A stretch of 39,880 bases of DNA from positions 1-39,880 of the IMG/VR virus record IMGVR_UViG_3300047319_000662, one strand, 5' to 3'. Under the pieces are notes generated by a model. That model made no database searches. It saw only the letters and a program-made list of their open reading frames with translations, and had not been told where the DNA came from. This stretch comes from a virus. Position 1 is the first letter of the stretch; each line of letters begins with the position of its first letter. Below, in pieces: positions 1-7,903 of the stretch. A program made the translations under genes and the position numbers.

Positions 1-178
1 CCGCTCTGCGTATCGATCACTCGCGCGATGCGCTGACGGGCGTCGAACACAAGCACGGCGTTTTCATTGAATACCTGAAGCCCATAACCGGGCCCAGCCG
101 GAGCAGCCGCAGCGGATTCGTCGAACAGGTAGACGGTGACGGTCGCGGCTGTGTTCGCCCAGATTTTCGCGGTCCATG
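1..178. repeat. terminal redundancy, left copy
   Basis: Bases 1-178 recur at 39703-39880 with one difference (A at 51, T at 39753), synonymous in the tail gene (CTT versus CTA, Leu). The reading frame of the tail gene runs through the junction. This indicates an overlapping end of a circular assembly, or a repeated sequence read from a circular genome, rather than two separate loci. Confidence 0.9.
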
Positions 179-440
179 TGCCATTATTGTTATTAATGCA
201 CTGCAGGATCGTCACATATGCACTCGGGCTATATAGCGCAAGAAGCGGTTTGACTGCGCTGAATGTAAAACTCGCGACATTGGCACTGAACGTATACATA
301 CCGCCGGCGTTCGACCTTCCGGCATTGATGCTGCCCGATGCCGTAGTCACATCAAACTTTTGTCGCAGCGCGTAGTTTGGGGTGGTTCCGTCGATCTGGA
401 CTAACCCGGTGTCCGTGAACGCTTGATAGCCGACGCCCAT
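1..440 (-). CDS. tail protein, N-terminal part (runs off window start)
   Basis: An ATG at 440 overlaps the stop of the upstream gene (TAATG). The frame stays open to base 1 and continues, in the same frame, at 39702-39396 if the ends are joined. The joined gene is 747 bp, 248 residues. The protein starts MGVGYQAFTDTG and is rich in Gly, Asn, Thr and aromatic residues, with no signal peptide or membrane segment, as expected for a beta-rich virion surface protein. It lies at the end of the tail module, after the J-like gene, so a minor tail or fibre-associated role is likely. No catalytic motif is visible. The gene is cut by linearisation of a circle, not broken by mutation. Confidence 0.85.
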   Translation of the reverse strand, partial: MGVGYQAFTDTGLVQIDGTTPNYALRQKFDVTTASGSINAGRSNAGGMYTFSANVASFTFSAVKPLLALYSPSAYVTILQCINNNNGTWTAKIWANTAATVTVYLFDESAAAAPAGPGYGLQVFNENAVLVFDARQRIARVIDTQS

Positions 441-757
441 TAGCTCGCCCCGTAAAAAAGAGTGCCGAGCTGATAAATGTCGTACTGCGCGCTGTGCTGG
501 GGCGCGTATGACCAGCTGAGAATGCCGGTTGCGGCATCAATGGAAAAACGCGGCGTGATTACACCGCCAGACAGATAGCCATCGCCGCAGGTTACATTGG
601 GCTGAAATGACACGAAGCCCCCCTGCTTCAGGCGGTCGTCCTGCCGACTGCCGCTCGTGCCATCCATGATCACCGAGTCGATGATCCGCAGAACGCGATA
701 CGTCGCATCGAAGGTGATGTTTCCGTTCTCGTCGAAACACTGAAGTCCGCAAGGCAT
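440..757 (-). CDS. small tail-module protein
   Basis: This gene encodes 105 residues and starts at an ATG two bases after the stop of the J-like gene. It overlaps the next tail gene as TAATG, so it is translationally linked on both sides. The protein starts MPCGLQCFDENGNITFD and looks beta-rich (YRVLRIID, GGFVSFQP, PRFSIDAATGILSWSY), resembling small proteins that often follow gpJ in lambda-like phages of Burkholderia and Pseudomonas. No signal peptide or membrane segment is present. It probably sits at the tail tip or is co-assembled with J. The exact role is not known from sequence. Confidence 0.75.
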   Translation of the reverse strand: MPCGLQCFDENGNITFDATYRVLRIIDSVIMDGTSGSRQDDRLKQGGFVSFQPNVTCGDGYLSGGVITPRFSIDAATGILSWSYAPQHSAQYDIYQLGTLFYGAS

Positions 758-759
758 GA

Positions 760-3700
760 TTACCAGATCCCTTCGCGCACCCGAAGCACGCCGTTACCGT
801 CATAAGTCAAAGTCGCCGCATCGTTTAGCACTCGATAACCGCTTCCCGAGTTCGCACCGTTGAACGTCATCGTTCCGTTTTTGTCGAGCTTCCAGCGCGG
901 CTGCCCGTTAGCGCCGAGCGCGGTCGACTGGATGACATCGCCGATCATCGCGTTCTGAATCCAGCCAGTACCGATCAACGCCTGGCTGATGAATACCTGG
1001 CCGCCCTGTATCACGAACGGCGACGTCACCGCACTGCCGTTCGGGTCCAGGACCGCGAAGCGGCTCGCCGAGACGAGCACCTGCGACTCCACCGTATCGC
1101 TGCTGTTGTCGACGCCAACACCGATGCCCGCTATGTACGTGCGCCCATTGGCCGTGATCTGCGTCTTGATCTGGTAGGACGCCGACACACGACCGTTCAG
1201 ATCTGCATACGATGTCGCGACCGTTTGAACGGCCGCTGCGTTCGCATTAGCCTGCGCCTGAACTGTCGTGATCTGCTGCGCCTGCGCGCTGTCCACGTCG
1301 ATACGGGCCTGCGTCTCGGTCTGCACCGCAGCAAGTAACTTTGTGCTTGTCGACGAAATCTGCGCCGTGACCGTATCGATGTTTTTGGCCAATGCGAGAT
1401 CCGCCTCGGCACGGGCAGACTGCTCCGACCACACGCCGGCATAGACCTGCGTCGAGCCCGCGTAGTCGCCTGTGCTGCCCGCCATCGGGGGAATGACGAC
1501 CTGAGCAACAACCTGATCGAGACGATTGGACAGCGCAGTGTCACCATCGGTCCGTGCCTGCTGCTCATTGGTGATCGCTGCGGCGTTCTCCTCCACCGAT
1601 TGCTCGATACCGGGAATTGCGTCGATCGGTGCCAGCACGTCCTGTGCGAGCTGCTCTTTCGTGATCTGGTTCGTCAGATACGAGAGAATCTCGTCGGCAT
1701 CGCTACTGCTTTGGCCATTCACGCCCGCGCCTGTCGGATACCACGGTCCGATGTTGCCCGACGTGTCAACCAGACGCCCCCAGAAGAAAAACGAGCGACC
1801 TGCAGCAAGCCCCATCAAGTTCGCCCTGGCTTGCGGATACGCATAGTCAGCCAGCTTGACTGCCGTGCTGAGATCGGACGTCTGGCTATACCAGATCTCC
1901 GTGCGCTGCGTGTCACCTGCCGATCCGTCTGCAGGAAACGCCCAATCAAGCTGAATAGCAAAGACCTGTGTCGTCGTCGTCAACGACACCAGCGAAGGCG
2001 GGGGACTCGTCTTGCCGGTGAGGTCCGTATCGGTCCCGTAGGTAGGGATCGACGTGACGCCCATGGCGTTCTGCGCCCGCACACGCGCCAGATACGTGCC
2101 CTGGTATATCCCGACCACCTCTACCTGCAGGCCACCGGTCTGATTGGCTGTCACCCATTCGCCGTTATCCTTGCGCCACTCCGGCAAGTAGTTCACTGCA
2201 TTCGTTGCCGCATCCCACGCGATGACCATCACCGTTTTGGAAATGCCCTGATCGATGACGGAATACGTCGACAGCCTGACATTGGTCGGCGCCGCCTGCG
2301 CAGACGGCGGCGTGACCGTTACCGGCCGCACCTGAATCGCCGCGCCGTTGTCGACCGCCGCATACTTGCCCGGCTCATGCTGCACGGCCGATACCGAGTA
2401 AGTGATCTGGTCGTCGTCCGAGCCTTCCTGAATGCTCACAACGCGGAACAACTGCCCCATCAGATCGGACGTCTCTACCATCCAGACGGCGCCCGAAACC
2501 GGTGCCGTGTCGAATGCGGGAGACACCCGCACCGCATCACCAGCCACAGACTGCACAGTGCGCTTTTGCGCAATCCCGGTCGGCATGATCACGGTGAGTT
2601 GATCGCCGGCCGACACCAATGGTGCCTTGTCGAGCGTGATGTTTTGGACATCCGCGGCTCGCACGCGCCCGCCAATGCGACGGCCGGCCTTTGCTGGATC
2701 CGCAACCGCGATCACATCGCCTGGCGAAGCCAGCGTGCCGTCAAGCCCTACCGTGAAATTGACCGTGCCGGGCTGCAGGCAGCTGGTCAGAAGCGCCCAA
2801 AGACCAACGCGGTGCGCCAGACCTTGGGACGTCACACCGAACGCGGTCAGCTGCAGCTTGTTCACACCATAGCGAGCCAACCCATCGTCATACTGTACCG
2901 GCTCAACTGCCGGTTTGAATTGGTTCGCTGGGTCATTCCAGGCCACCTGCCCGACTGTGTAGCGCGTCTTACGCTCTGAGCCAACGTACGAGAATCCGCC
3001 GATCACGTTGGCGTTCGTGTAGACGTACACCGGATCCGACGGCATGTCGCAACTGGCCACCAGCTGCCCGGCGCCCCAGTATGAAATGCCCCGAAACGCC
3101 GTTGCAATGTCCTGCATCAGCTTGTAGGCATCGGCCTGCGTCTGGACAACGGCGTTGATCGTAAAGCGCGGCTCCTGGCCGCCTCTGCCGTCGGACACCA
3201 TGACATCGCAGTACTGCGCGATCTCATAGAGCGACCACTTGTCGACCATCGACGCGTCGATCAGTTTGCCGAGGCCGAACACCGGATTGGTCGCAAACGC
3301 GTAATAGATCCACGCAGGGTTATTCGTCCAGTCCTGCTTGAACGTCCCATCCCACACGCCCGAGTAAGTGCGCGTGTCCGGGTTGTAGTTCGACGGAATG
3401 CTTACCTCGATCCCGTACACGTCATATGAGATCGTCGGGATCGAGCTGAACGCACGCGCATCGAACTGCAAGCCGACGAGCGCGCTCATCGGGTAACGCA
3501 ACTTGCGGTCGATGATCTCGGTGATCGCCTCGATGTCGACCGTATCAGCGATCAGCGAGCTGTTAGCGTTCGGCGTGAGGCGTCGTACGCGCACCACCCA
3601 GCCAGTCGCGGAGGCTGGCAGATCGACGCGGACGCTGCGCTCATAGAGCGAGGTGGTTTTCCCATCGAACGCGCCGGTCAGCACCTGTGAGAACGAGCCG

Positions 3701-4152
3701 CCCACCGAGGCGAGATCGATTGCGTACTCGATCCGGTATCCAGTGACGTCCCCGGACGACTGGTTCGAGCGCTGCAGCGTCGGCACGCCGAATCGCACGC
3801 GCACCGCCGTCAACTGGGTGTTTTCGACCTGGTGCACCCATGGCGCGTCGCCTGTCAGTGCAACCCCTACGGCGACCTCGTTTTCTACTGCCGGAAATCC
3901 GGACATGTAGGCCTGATCCACCGTTCCCAGGCGAGTGTCGACCGTGACATTCTGGAAATTCAGCGATCCGTCGGAATTCTGAAGCGGCGTGCCATCGAAG
4001 TAGATCGACTGCATGCCGTTCGCCAAGCCGCGAATTGTCCACCCCGAAATCAAATCCAGCACGCGGGCATAGGCGATCGAATGTAGGCTATCGGGCGACT
4101 CTGTTGGCGTCGAGCTGTCGCCGCCGCCCTTCGATCCGGCGAGATTAATCAT
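760..4152 (-). CDS. J: tail tip / host specificity protein, gpJ-like
   Basis: This 1130-residue protein is the central tail tip protein that recognises the host receptor. The chosen ATG at 4152 overlaps the upstream stop (TGATG) and follows GGAGG at a workable distance; an upstream in-frame ATG at 4203 lacks this. The N-terminal part (MINLAGSKGGG, then SIAYARVLDLISGWTIRGLANGMQSIYFDGTPL) matches lambda J / COG4733 tail proteins. Fibronectin-III-like segments lie in the middle (about residues 625-820), followed by an Ala/Gln-rich coiled coil (about 850-980). The C-terminal segment (ASYQIKTQITANGRTYIAG to WKLDKNGTMTFNG) resembles the conserved J C-terminal domain. The C-terminal end is usually where receptor specificity lies. 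Genes I, K and L follow in the usual lambda order upstream. Confidence 0.93.
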   Translation of the reverse strand: MINLAGSKGGGDSSTPTESPDSLHSIAYARVLDLISGWTIRGLANGMQSIYFDGTPLQNSDGSLNFQNVTVDTRLGTVDQAYMSGFPAVENEVAVGVALTGDAPWVHQVENTQLTAVRVRFGVPTLQRSNQSSGDVTGYRIEYAIDLASVGGSFSQVLTGAFDGKTTSLYERSVRVDLPASATGWVVRVRRLTPNANSSLIADTVDIEAITEIIDRKLRYPMSALVGLQFDARAFSSIPTISYDVYGIEVSIPSNYNPDTRTYSGVWDGTFKQDWTNNPAWIYYAFATNPVFGLGKLIDASMVDKWSLYEIAQYCDVMVSDGRGGQEPRFTINAVVQTQADAYKLMQDIATAFRGISYWGAGQLVASCDMPSDPVYVYTNANVIGGFSYVGSERKTRYTVGQVAWNDPANQFKPAVEPVQYDDGLARYGVNKLQLTAFGVTSQGLAHRVGLWALLTSCLQPGTVNFTVGLDGTLASPGDVIAVADPAKAGRRIGGRVRAADVQNITLDKAPLVSAGDQLTVIMPTGIAQKRTVQSVAGDAVRVSPAFDTAPVSGAVWMVETSDLMGQLFRVVSIQEGSDDDQITYSVSAVQHEPGKYAAVDNGAAIQVRPVTVTPPSAQAAPTNVRLSTYSVIDQGISKTVMVIAWDAATNAVNYLPEWRKDNGEWVTANQTGGLQVEVVGIYQGTYLARVRAQNAMGVTSIPTYGTDTDLTGKTSPPPSLVSLTTTTQVFAIQLDWAFPADGSAGDTQRTEIWYSQTSDLSTAVKLADYAYPQARANLMGLAAGRSFFFWGRLVDTSGNIGPWYPTGAGVNGQSSSDADEILSYLTNQITKEQLAQDVLAPIDAIPGIEQSVEENAAAITNEQQARTDGDTALSNRLDQVVAQVVIPPMAGSTGDYAGSTQVYAGVWSEQSARAEADLALAKNIDTVTAQISSTSTKLLAAVQTETQARIDVDSAQAQQITTVQAQANANAAAVQTVATSYADLNGRVSASYQIKTQITANGRTYIAGIGVGVDNSSDTVESQVLVSASRFAVLDPNGSAVTSPFVIQGGQVFISQALIGTGWIQNAMIGDVIQSTALGANGQPRWKLDKNGTMTFNGANSGSGYRVLNDAATLTYDGNGVLRVREGIW

Positions 4153-4736
4153 CAGGCTTGATCCTCCGCATAGATGCCGGAACTGATTCGTTTCGAGCCG
4201 CACGTATAACGGCCGATGACGATTTGCGCGACATCGCCTTGCGCCGAACTGTTCACCGGCCCGTTGAAGTAATACGACGTCCCGTTATCCGGACCCGTAC
4301 CGTTCAGGCCGGCGACATGCGGACTGAGCAGCTGGGCGACACCGCCGAGCGCCATCGCCGCGCCCATGGCCATCATGTTGCCGCCATAGGGATTGCCGAA
4401 GTATGTCGATACAGCGCCGACCGCGAACAGCACCGCACCAAAGATCGTCTGGAAAACCCCGCCGCTCTTGCTGCCGATCAGGACCGGCGCGATGCGGATG
4501 TCATCGCCACCCACCGGGAATTCGAGTTCCTTTTCAGACAGGTTCTGTTTTCCCCGAAAGACAGCGAACGTCAAACCGTTATCCTTTGCGTTGATAACGA
4601 ATTTTTTGAAGCCCGGCAGCACGACACCGAGTGCCCGCATTGCCTCTGCGGTCGACGAGACCGCCATTCGATGCACGCGACCGAACTTCGCACCCAGCAC
4701 CCCGTACAGCCGGATCGTTCGCAATTTTTCTGTCAT
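4152..4736 (-). CDS. I: tail assembly protein, gpI-like
   Basis: The gene encodes 194 residues from the ATG at 4736, which overlaps the stop of K (ATGA) behind a GAGG ribosome binding site. A longer frame to 4796 would run deep into K and is not preferred. The N-terminus (MTEKLRTIRLYGVLGAKFGRVHRM) and the central hydrophobic, Gly-rich segment (VFQTIFGAVLFAVGAVSTYFG... MMAMGAAMALGGVAQLLSP) are typical of lambda gpI, which helps assemble the tail tip complex and is not thought to stay as a major virion component. It sits between K and J as in lambda. Confidence 0.9.
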   Translation of the reverse strand: MTEKLRTIRLYGVLGAKFGRVHRMAVSSTAEAMRALGVVLPGFKKFVINAKDNGLTFAVFRGKQNLSEKELEFPVGGDDIRIAPVLIGSKSGGVFQTIFGAVLFAVGAVSTYFGNPYGGNMMAMGAAMALGGVAQLLSPHVAGLNGTGPDNGTSYYFNGPVNSSAQGDVAQIVIGRYTCGSKRISSGIYAEDQA

Positions 4737-5485
4737 GTTTTTACCTCGCAATATCGCAGAACTGAGCGAAGGCATTGCGCCCACACACCACCCCATACAA
4801 CGCGCCGTGAGAGCTGGCCGTGCATGTGGTGCAGCATCAGGCCGTCACCGATATAGATGCCGGCGTGATTCGGCACATCGTTTTTGCTGCGGATCTGCAT
4901 GAGCAACACATCACCGACCTCAAACTCGACACCCATCCCAACGTCGACAAAACCAGCCTCGCGGTAATGCTCACCGTAGAGATCTGACTTGCCATCCTTC
5001 CACCATTCATCGGCCCGCTCGAAGTCCGGCAGATCGATGCCGCGCTCGATGCGATACCAGTCGCGGATGATGCCGTAGCAGTCATGTACACCGTGCACAA
5101 ATTCGCGATGAAGCAGAGGCGCCACATAGCCGCTCGGACCGAACTCGCACCAGTCGTCGACGCCGATCGAGCCGTCCGCCTGGACGCCGAGTGCCACGAT
5201 GACCCAGCGATCAATGCCGCTCACTTCACACATGGCCATGTCAGCAACGCTCGGCGCGGACGATGCGCCCGGATGCGAGTGCACGACGGCAACGATCGCA
5301 CCGCGATCCTCGGCGGCTGCAAAGTCACTTGCGGCCAGCACGAAATGCTCGAAGGGTGTCGCTGCCGTGTTCGGGCACGGCACATAGACCTCGCCCTCGA
5401 ACTCCTCTATAACGAGTCCGCAGCACTCGCGCGGATATTCGGCGATCGCGTGCTCGGCGATCGCGGCCTTGATCGTGTCGTTCAT
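4733..5485 (-). CDS. K: tail tip peptidase, gpK-like (JAMM + NlpC/P60)
   Basis: The 250-residue protein has two domains. Residues about 1-110 carry a JAMM/MPN metalloprotease motif (HSHP at 69-72, Ser80, Asp82). Residues about 120-250 are NlpC/P60-like, with the probable nucleophile Cys136 in HDCYGIIRDWY and the His in PNHAGIYIGDG. Lambda gpK has the same two-domain build; the P60 domain probably cleaves peptidoglycan peptides during DNA entry and the JAMM domain may act in tip assembly. The start codon overlaps the stop of L (TGATG). Catalytic residues appear intact. Confidence 0.93.
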   Translation of the reverse strand: MNDTIKAAIAEHAIAEYPRECCGLVIEEFEGEVYVPCPNTAATPFEHFVLAASDFAAAEDRGAIVAVVHSHPGASSAPSVADMAMCEVSGIDRWVIVALGVQADGSIGVDDWCEFGPSGYVAPLLHREFVHGVHDCYGIIRDWYRIERGIDLPDFERADEWWKDGKSDLYGEHYREAGFVDVGMGVEFEVGDVLLMQIRSKNDVPNHAGIYIGDGLMLHHMHGQLSRRVVWGGVWAQCLRSVLRYCEVKT

Positions 5486-6168
5486 CAGGAGAGGTTGTCG
5501 CTGAGGAAGCCGCCGAACGGCAGCGGGTTATTGACGCCGAACCGGCACTCGCAGCCGCTGGTTTTCATGCTGCAGCGGTCGAGCGCCGGGTCGGTGACCG
5601 GGTTGTCGTTCGCATCAAAATAGTTGGCACCCGCATAACCGCAGATCGCGTCGCGGTATTGCCACTGACAGATACTCACGATCTGCCTCGACGGCGCCTG
5701 CTGGCCGCCGAAATCGAGCGGCGACGAAAGCGTGAATTCGACGGTGAGGCCGGGTTTCTCGTCGCTTTTTTGCTCGACCCGCCACAGCTCGATCGACATC
5801 TCCGCAGTCGGATCCGCGCCGGGGTTCCCATTCGGGAAATTCACGGCATCCAGATACTTCGAAAGCGTCCGGTGTCGCGTCACCTTAGCGCCGACCAGAT
5901 CATCGAGGTAGACGCAGAGCGCAGATATCGTGCCGTTGATGTCGGCGACGGTCAGCGTGGGCGACGGCTGTTGGGCATCAGACGTGTGCTCGAAGCCCGA
6001 TGCCTGAATCGGCCACGGTTTGTACTCGTTGTCCTGCCAGAAGATCGACGTCGATTGCAGGTGCGCGTGAAAGCGAAGCATGTCGCCGCCAATTGTCGTG
6101 CAGTCCACCTCGAATAGTTCGATAAGCGCGCCGGGTTCTAATTGCTGTACGTCTTCTGTTATTGACAC
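5485..6168 (-). CDS. L: minor tail protein, gpL-like (Fe-S candidate)
   Basis: The 227-residue protein starts with GTG at 6168, four bases after GGAGG, and overlaps the end of the S74 tail gene by 10 bp. It matches the lambda minor tail protein L family, part of the tail tip. Cysteines at residues 167, 176, 199, 206 and 208 lie in the C-terminal part (ICQWQYRDAICGYAG and DRCSMKTSGCECRFG), the layout that binds a [4Fe-4S] cluster in lambda gpL. Cluster binding here is inferred from family knowledge. Confidence 0.92.
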   Translation of the reverse strand: MSITEDVQQLEPGALIELFEVDCTTIGGDMLRFHAHLQSTSIFWQDNEYKPWPIQASGFEHTSDAQQPSPTLTVADINGTISALCVYLDDLVGAKVTRHRTLSKYLDAVNFPNGNPGADPTAEMSIELWRVEQKSDEKPGLTVEFTLSSPLDFGGQQAPSRQIVSICQWQYRDAICGYAGANYFDANDNPVTDPALDRCSMKTSGCECRFGVNNPLPFGGFLSDNLS

Positions 6169-7556
6169 TTAGCCTCCAACGCTTCGATACGTTCCAGCAA
6201 TTGACGCAACACGGACGAATGAATGGGCACTACTTGGTCGTAGCTGACCGTAAAGCGATGATTAGCGGGACTTACAAAACCGTCGGCGTCTACCGTTTCC
6301 TCTAGCCCCGCGTCCTCCGCCTGTCCTAGTAGTTCATGGAATCCGAGCTTCCCCAAGTCTTGAGCCATGTAACCAAACCTACGCTTACCGTCCGGGTCGG
6401 ACTTCCAGACAAACGAGTACGAGCCAACGCTACGAACGAAATCAAGCGCGCGGGAGCCGTCTATCGGTGCTACATCGGTCTTAAGGCGTCGGTCTGAGAT
6501 AGCGTCCACTTCAATCGCGACAACGCGCCCGTTCGGCGCGTAGAGTGACACCGGAGCGTTTGATACTGAGGGACTAGTACCGGCACCGCCTTGAGATATG
6601 TAGCCGTATGCGCCAAATGACATCGCGGTAGTGCCAGTAACCGTTAGCGCGCCGGTTGCGCTAATGGCAAGCCGACCAAGCTCAGCAGACCCCGTTGAGT
6701 TGACGGTACGCAGAATTAAGCCGCCCCCGCCAACGCCAGGGTTACAGGTAATGAAGGTTTGTCCACCGCCCGAGGCATCATTCCACGATACGTAAGTACC
6801 TTGGCTAGCCGGGGCCGCCGGGCCGGTCGTTATGATCCAAGGCGTGGAAATTTGTACGCCAAACGTCGGTGAGGAAATAGGCGCGTAGTTACCCGGCGTA
6901 AAGTTGCCGCTATCCCACGGCGTTTTGCCCGCGAACGAGGGGCGGGCTGTGAACGTCGCTGCCCCCGTCACCCCCAACGTTCCACCGACCGTTACATTTC
7001 CTGAATACGCCGCGCCGACGCCGGAATACGCTCCTGCGGAGGATATGCTCGCCTGCCCAGATGCGCCAAAGGAAGCACCGCCTGCAAGCGTGGCGAGCCC
7101 GGAAACTCCAAGCGTGCCGCCCACCGTCTCATTGTCTGAGTTCGTGCGCCCGCGCGTCAGGACAGTCCACGCGTGTACGCCGTCCGTATCCATCAGCGCG
7201 GACTCGCCGGGGTTCAACTTGGACAACGCAACGGAATCTCCAGAGCCGGAGGTAATCGCAAGCGTAACAACGGTAGTTCCCGTGTTTCGCAGCAAAGTAA
7301 CTTGGTCTGCCTGGCACGTGGATGCGGCCGGCATGTTGATGACGCCGGCAGCGGTCAAAGCGATGTTCACCCGCTTGCCGATGTGCGCTGCAGTCAACGC
7401 CTGAGCTGCAGTAATAGGCGCCCCAGCATTCGTCAGCGCCACCTGCGAACTCAACACGTCGACGTTCGCATTCATCTTGATGTTCGCGGCTCTCGACGTG
7501 TCCCCATCTACCGCAGTCGGCGGAGTGCCGAGGCTGATTTTTTGAAGTGCGCTCAT
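6159..7556 (-). CDS. tail fibre/spike-type protein with C-terminal S74 chaperone domain
   Basis: This 465-residue protein has a low-complexity beta-type body with repeated segments (NETVGGTLGVSGLATLAGG and NVTVGGTLGVTGAATFTARP). Its C-terminal intramolecular chaperone domain begins at about residue 350 (SDRRLKTDVAPIDG, with the probable autocleavage Ser354) and ends in a short coiled coil (SSVLRQLLERIEALEAK). In S74 (endosialidase-type) proteins the chaperone folds the trimer and is then cut off. The N-terminus (MSALQKISLGTPPTAVDGDTS) is of the kind seen in virion attachment regions. It lies between M and L, where lambda has no gene, suggesting an inserted receptor-binding accessory gene. The receptor cannot be read from sequence. 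Confidence 0.85.
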   Translation of the reverse strand: MSALQKISLGTPPTAVDGDTSRAANIKMNANVDVLSSQVALTNAGAPITAAQALTAAHIGKRVNIALTAAGVINMPAASTCQADQVTLLRNTGTTVVTLAITSGSGDSVALSKLNPGESALMDTDGVHAWTVLTRGRTNSDNETVGGTLGVSGLATLAGGASFGASGQASISSAGAYSGVGAAYSGNVTVGGTLGVTGAATFTARPSFAGKTPWDSGNFTPGNYAPISSPTFGVQISTPWIITTGPAAPASQGTYVSWNDASGGGQTFITCNPGVGGGGLILRTVNSTGSAELGRLAISATGALTVTGTTAMSFGAYGYISQGGAGTSPSVSNAPVSLYAPNGRVVAIEVDAISDRRLKTDVAPIDGSRALDFVRSVGSYSFVWKSDPDGKRRFGYMAQDLGKLGFHELLGQAEDAGLEETVDADGFVSPANHRFTVSYDQVVPIHSSVLRQLLERIEALEAKCQ

Positions 7557-7561
7557 AGTTG

Positions 7562-7903
7562 TCAGGGTGCGAAGGTTTGATCGAACTGGGCAGTCAGCGT
7601 GTACGCGTTGCCGTCTTTCGTTGGCTCCGTGTACTTCTCACAGGTGAAAAGCGACTGCGCTCTAAGTAGTGGCGTCCAGTAGAACGCCGTGGCGCCGGCG
7701 TGTGCATCGAGGAAGGCGAAGATTGCGGCGATCGTCGCAGCGTCTCGCACGAACTGCAGTTGATACGACGACGACCGGTTATTCAGACCGTCGGCGACAC
7801 GCTGCGCGTATCCGTCTCCAAACTGCGCTTTCCGAACGCGAAGCGTCGTATCACCCGACAGGCCCGCCACAGTGGGAACCCAAATGAATGTATCGGTCAT
7901 CAT
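7562..7903 (-). CDS. M: minor tail protein, gpM-like
   Basis: The 113-residue protein belongs to the lambda minor tail protein M family (DTFIWVPTVAGLSGDTTLRVRKAQFGDGYAQRV at the start, ATAFYWTPLLRAQSLFTCEKY near the end). It is a tail tip component that acts between tape measure and L. Its tandem ATGATG start overlaps the stop of the tape measure gene, and it lies five bases before the S74 protein gene. Confidence 0.9.
   Translation of the reverse strand: MMTDTFIWVPTVAGLSGDTTLRVRKAQFGDGYAQRVADGLNNRSSSYQLQFVRDAATIAAIFAFLDAHAGATAFYWTPLLRAQSLFTCEKYTEPTKDGNAYTLTAQFDQTFAP

Noticed and set aside
1600-2979. Long plus-strand frame (459 codons) opposite the J gene
   Set aside because: It lies entirely antisense to the clearly homologous J gene, is Arg/His-rich as expected for a GC-rich shadow frame, and has no ribosome binding site.
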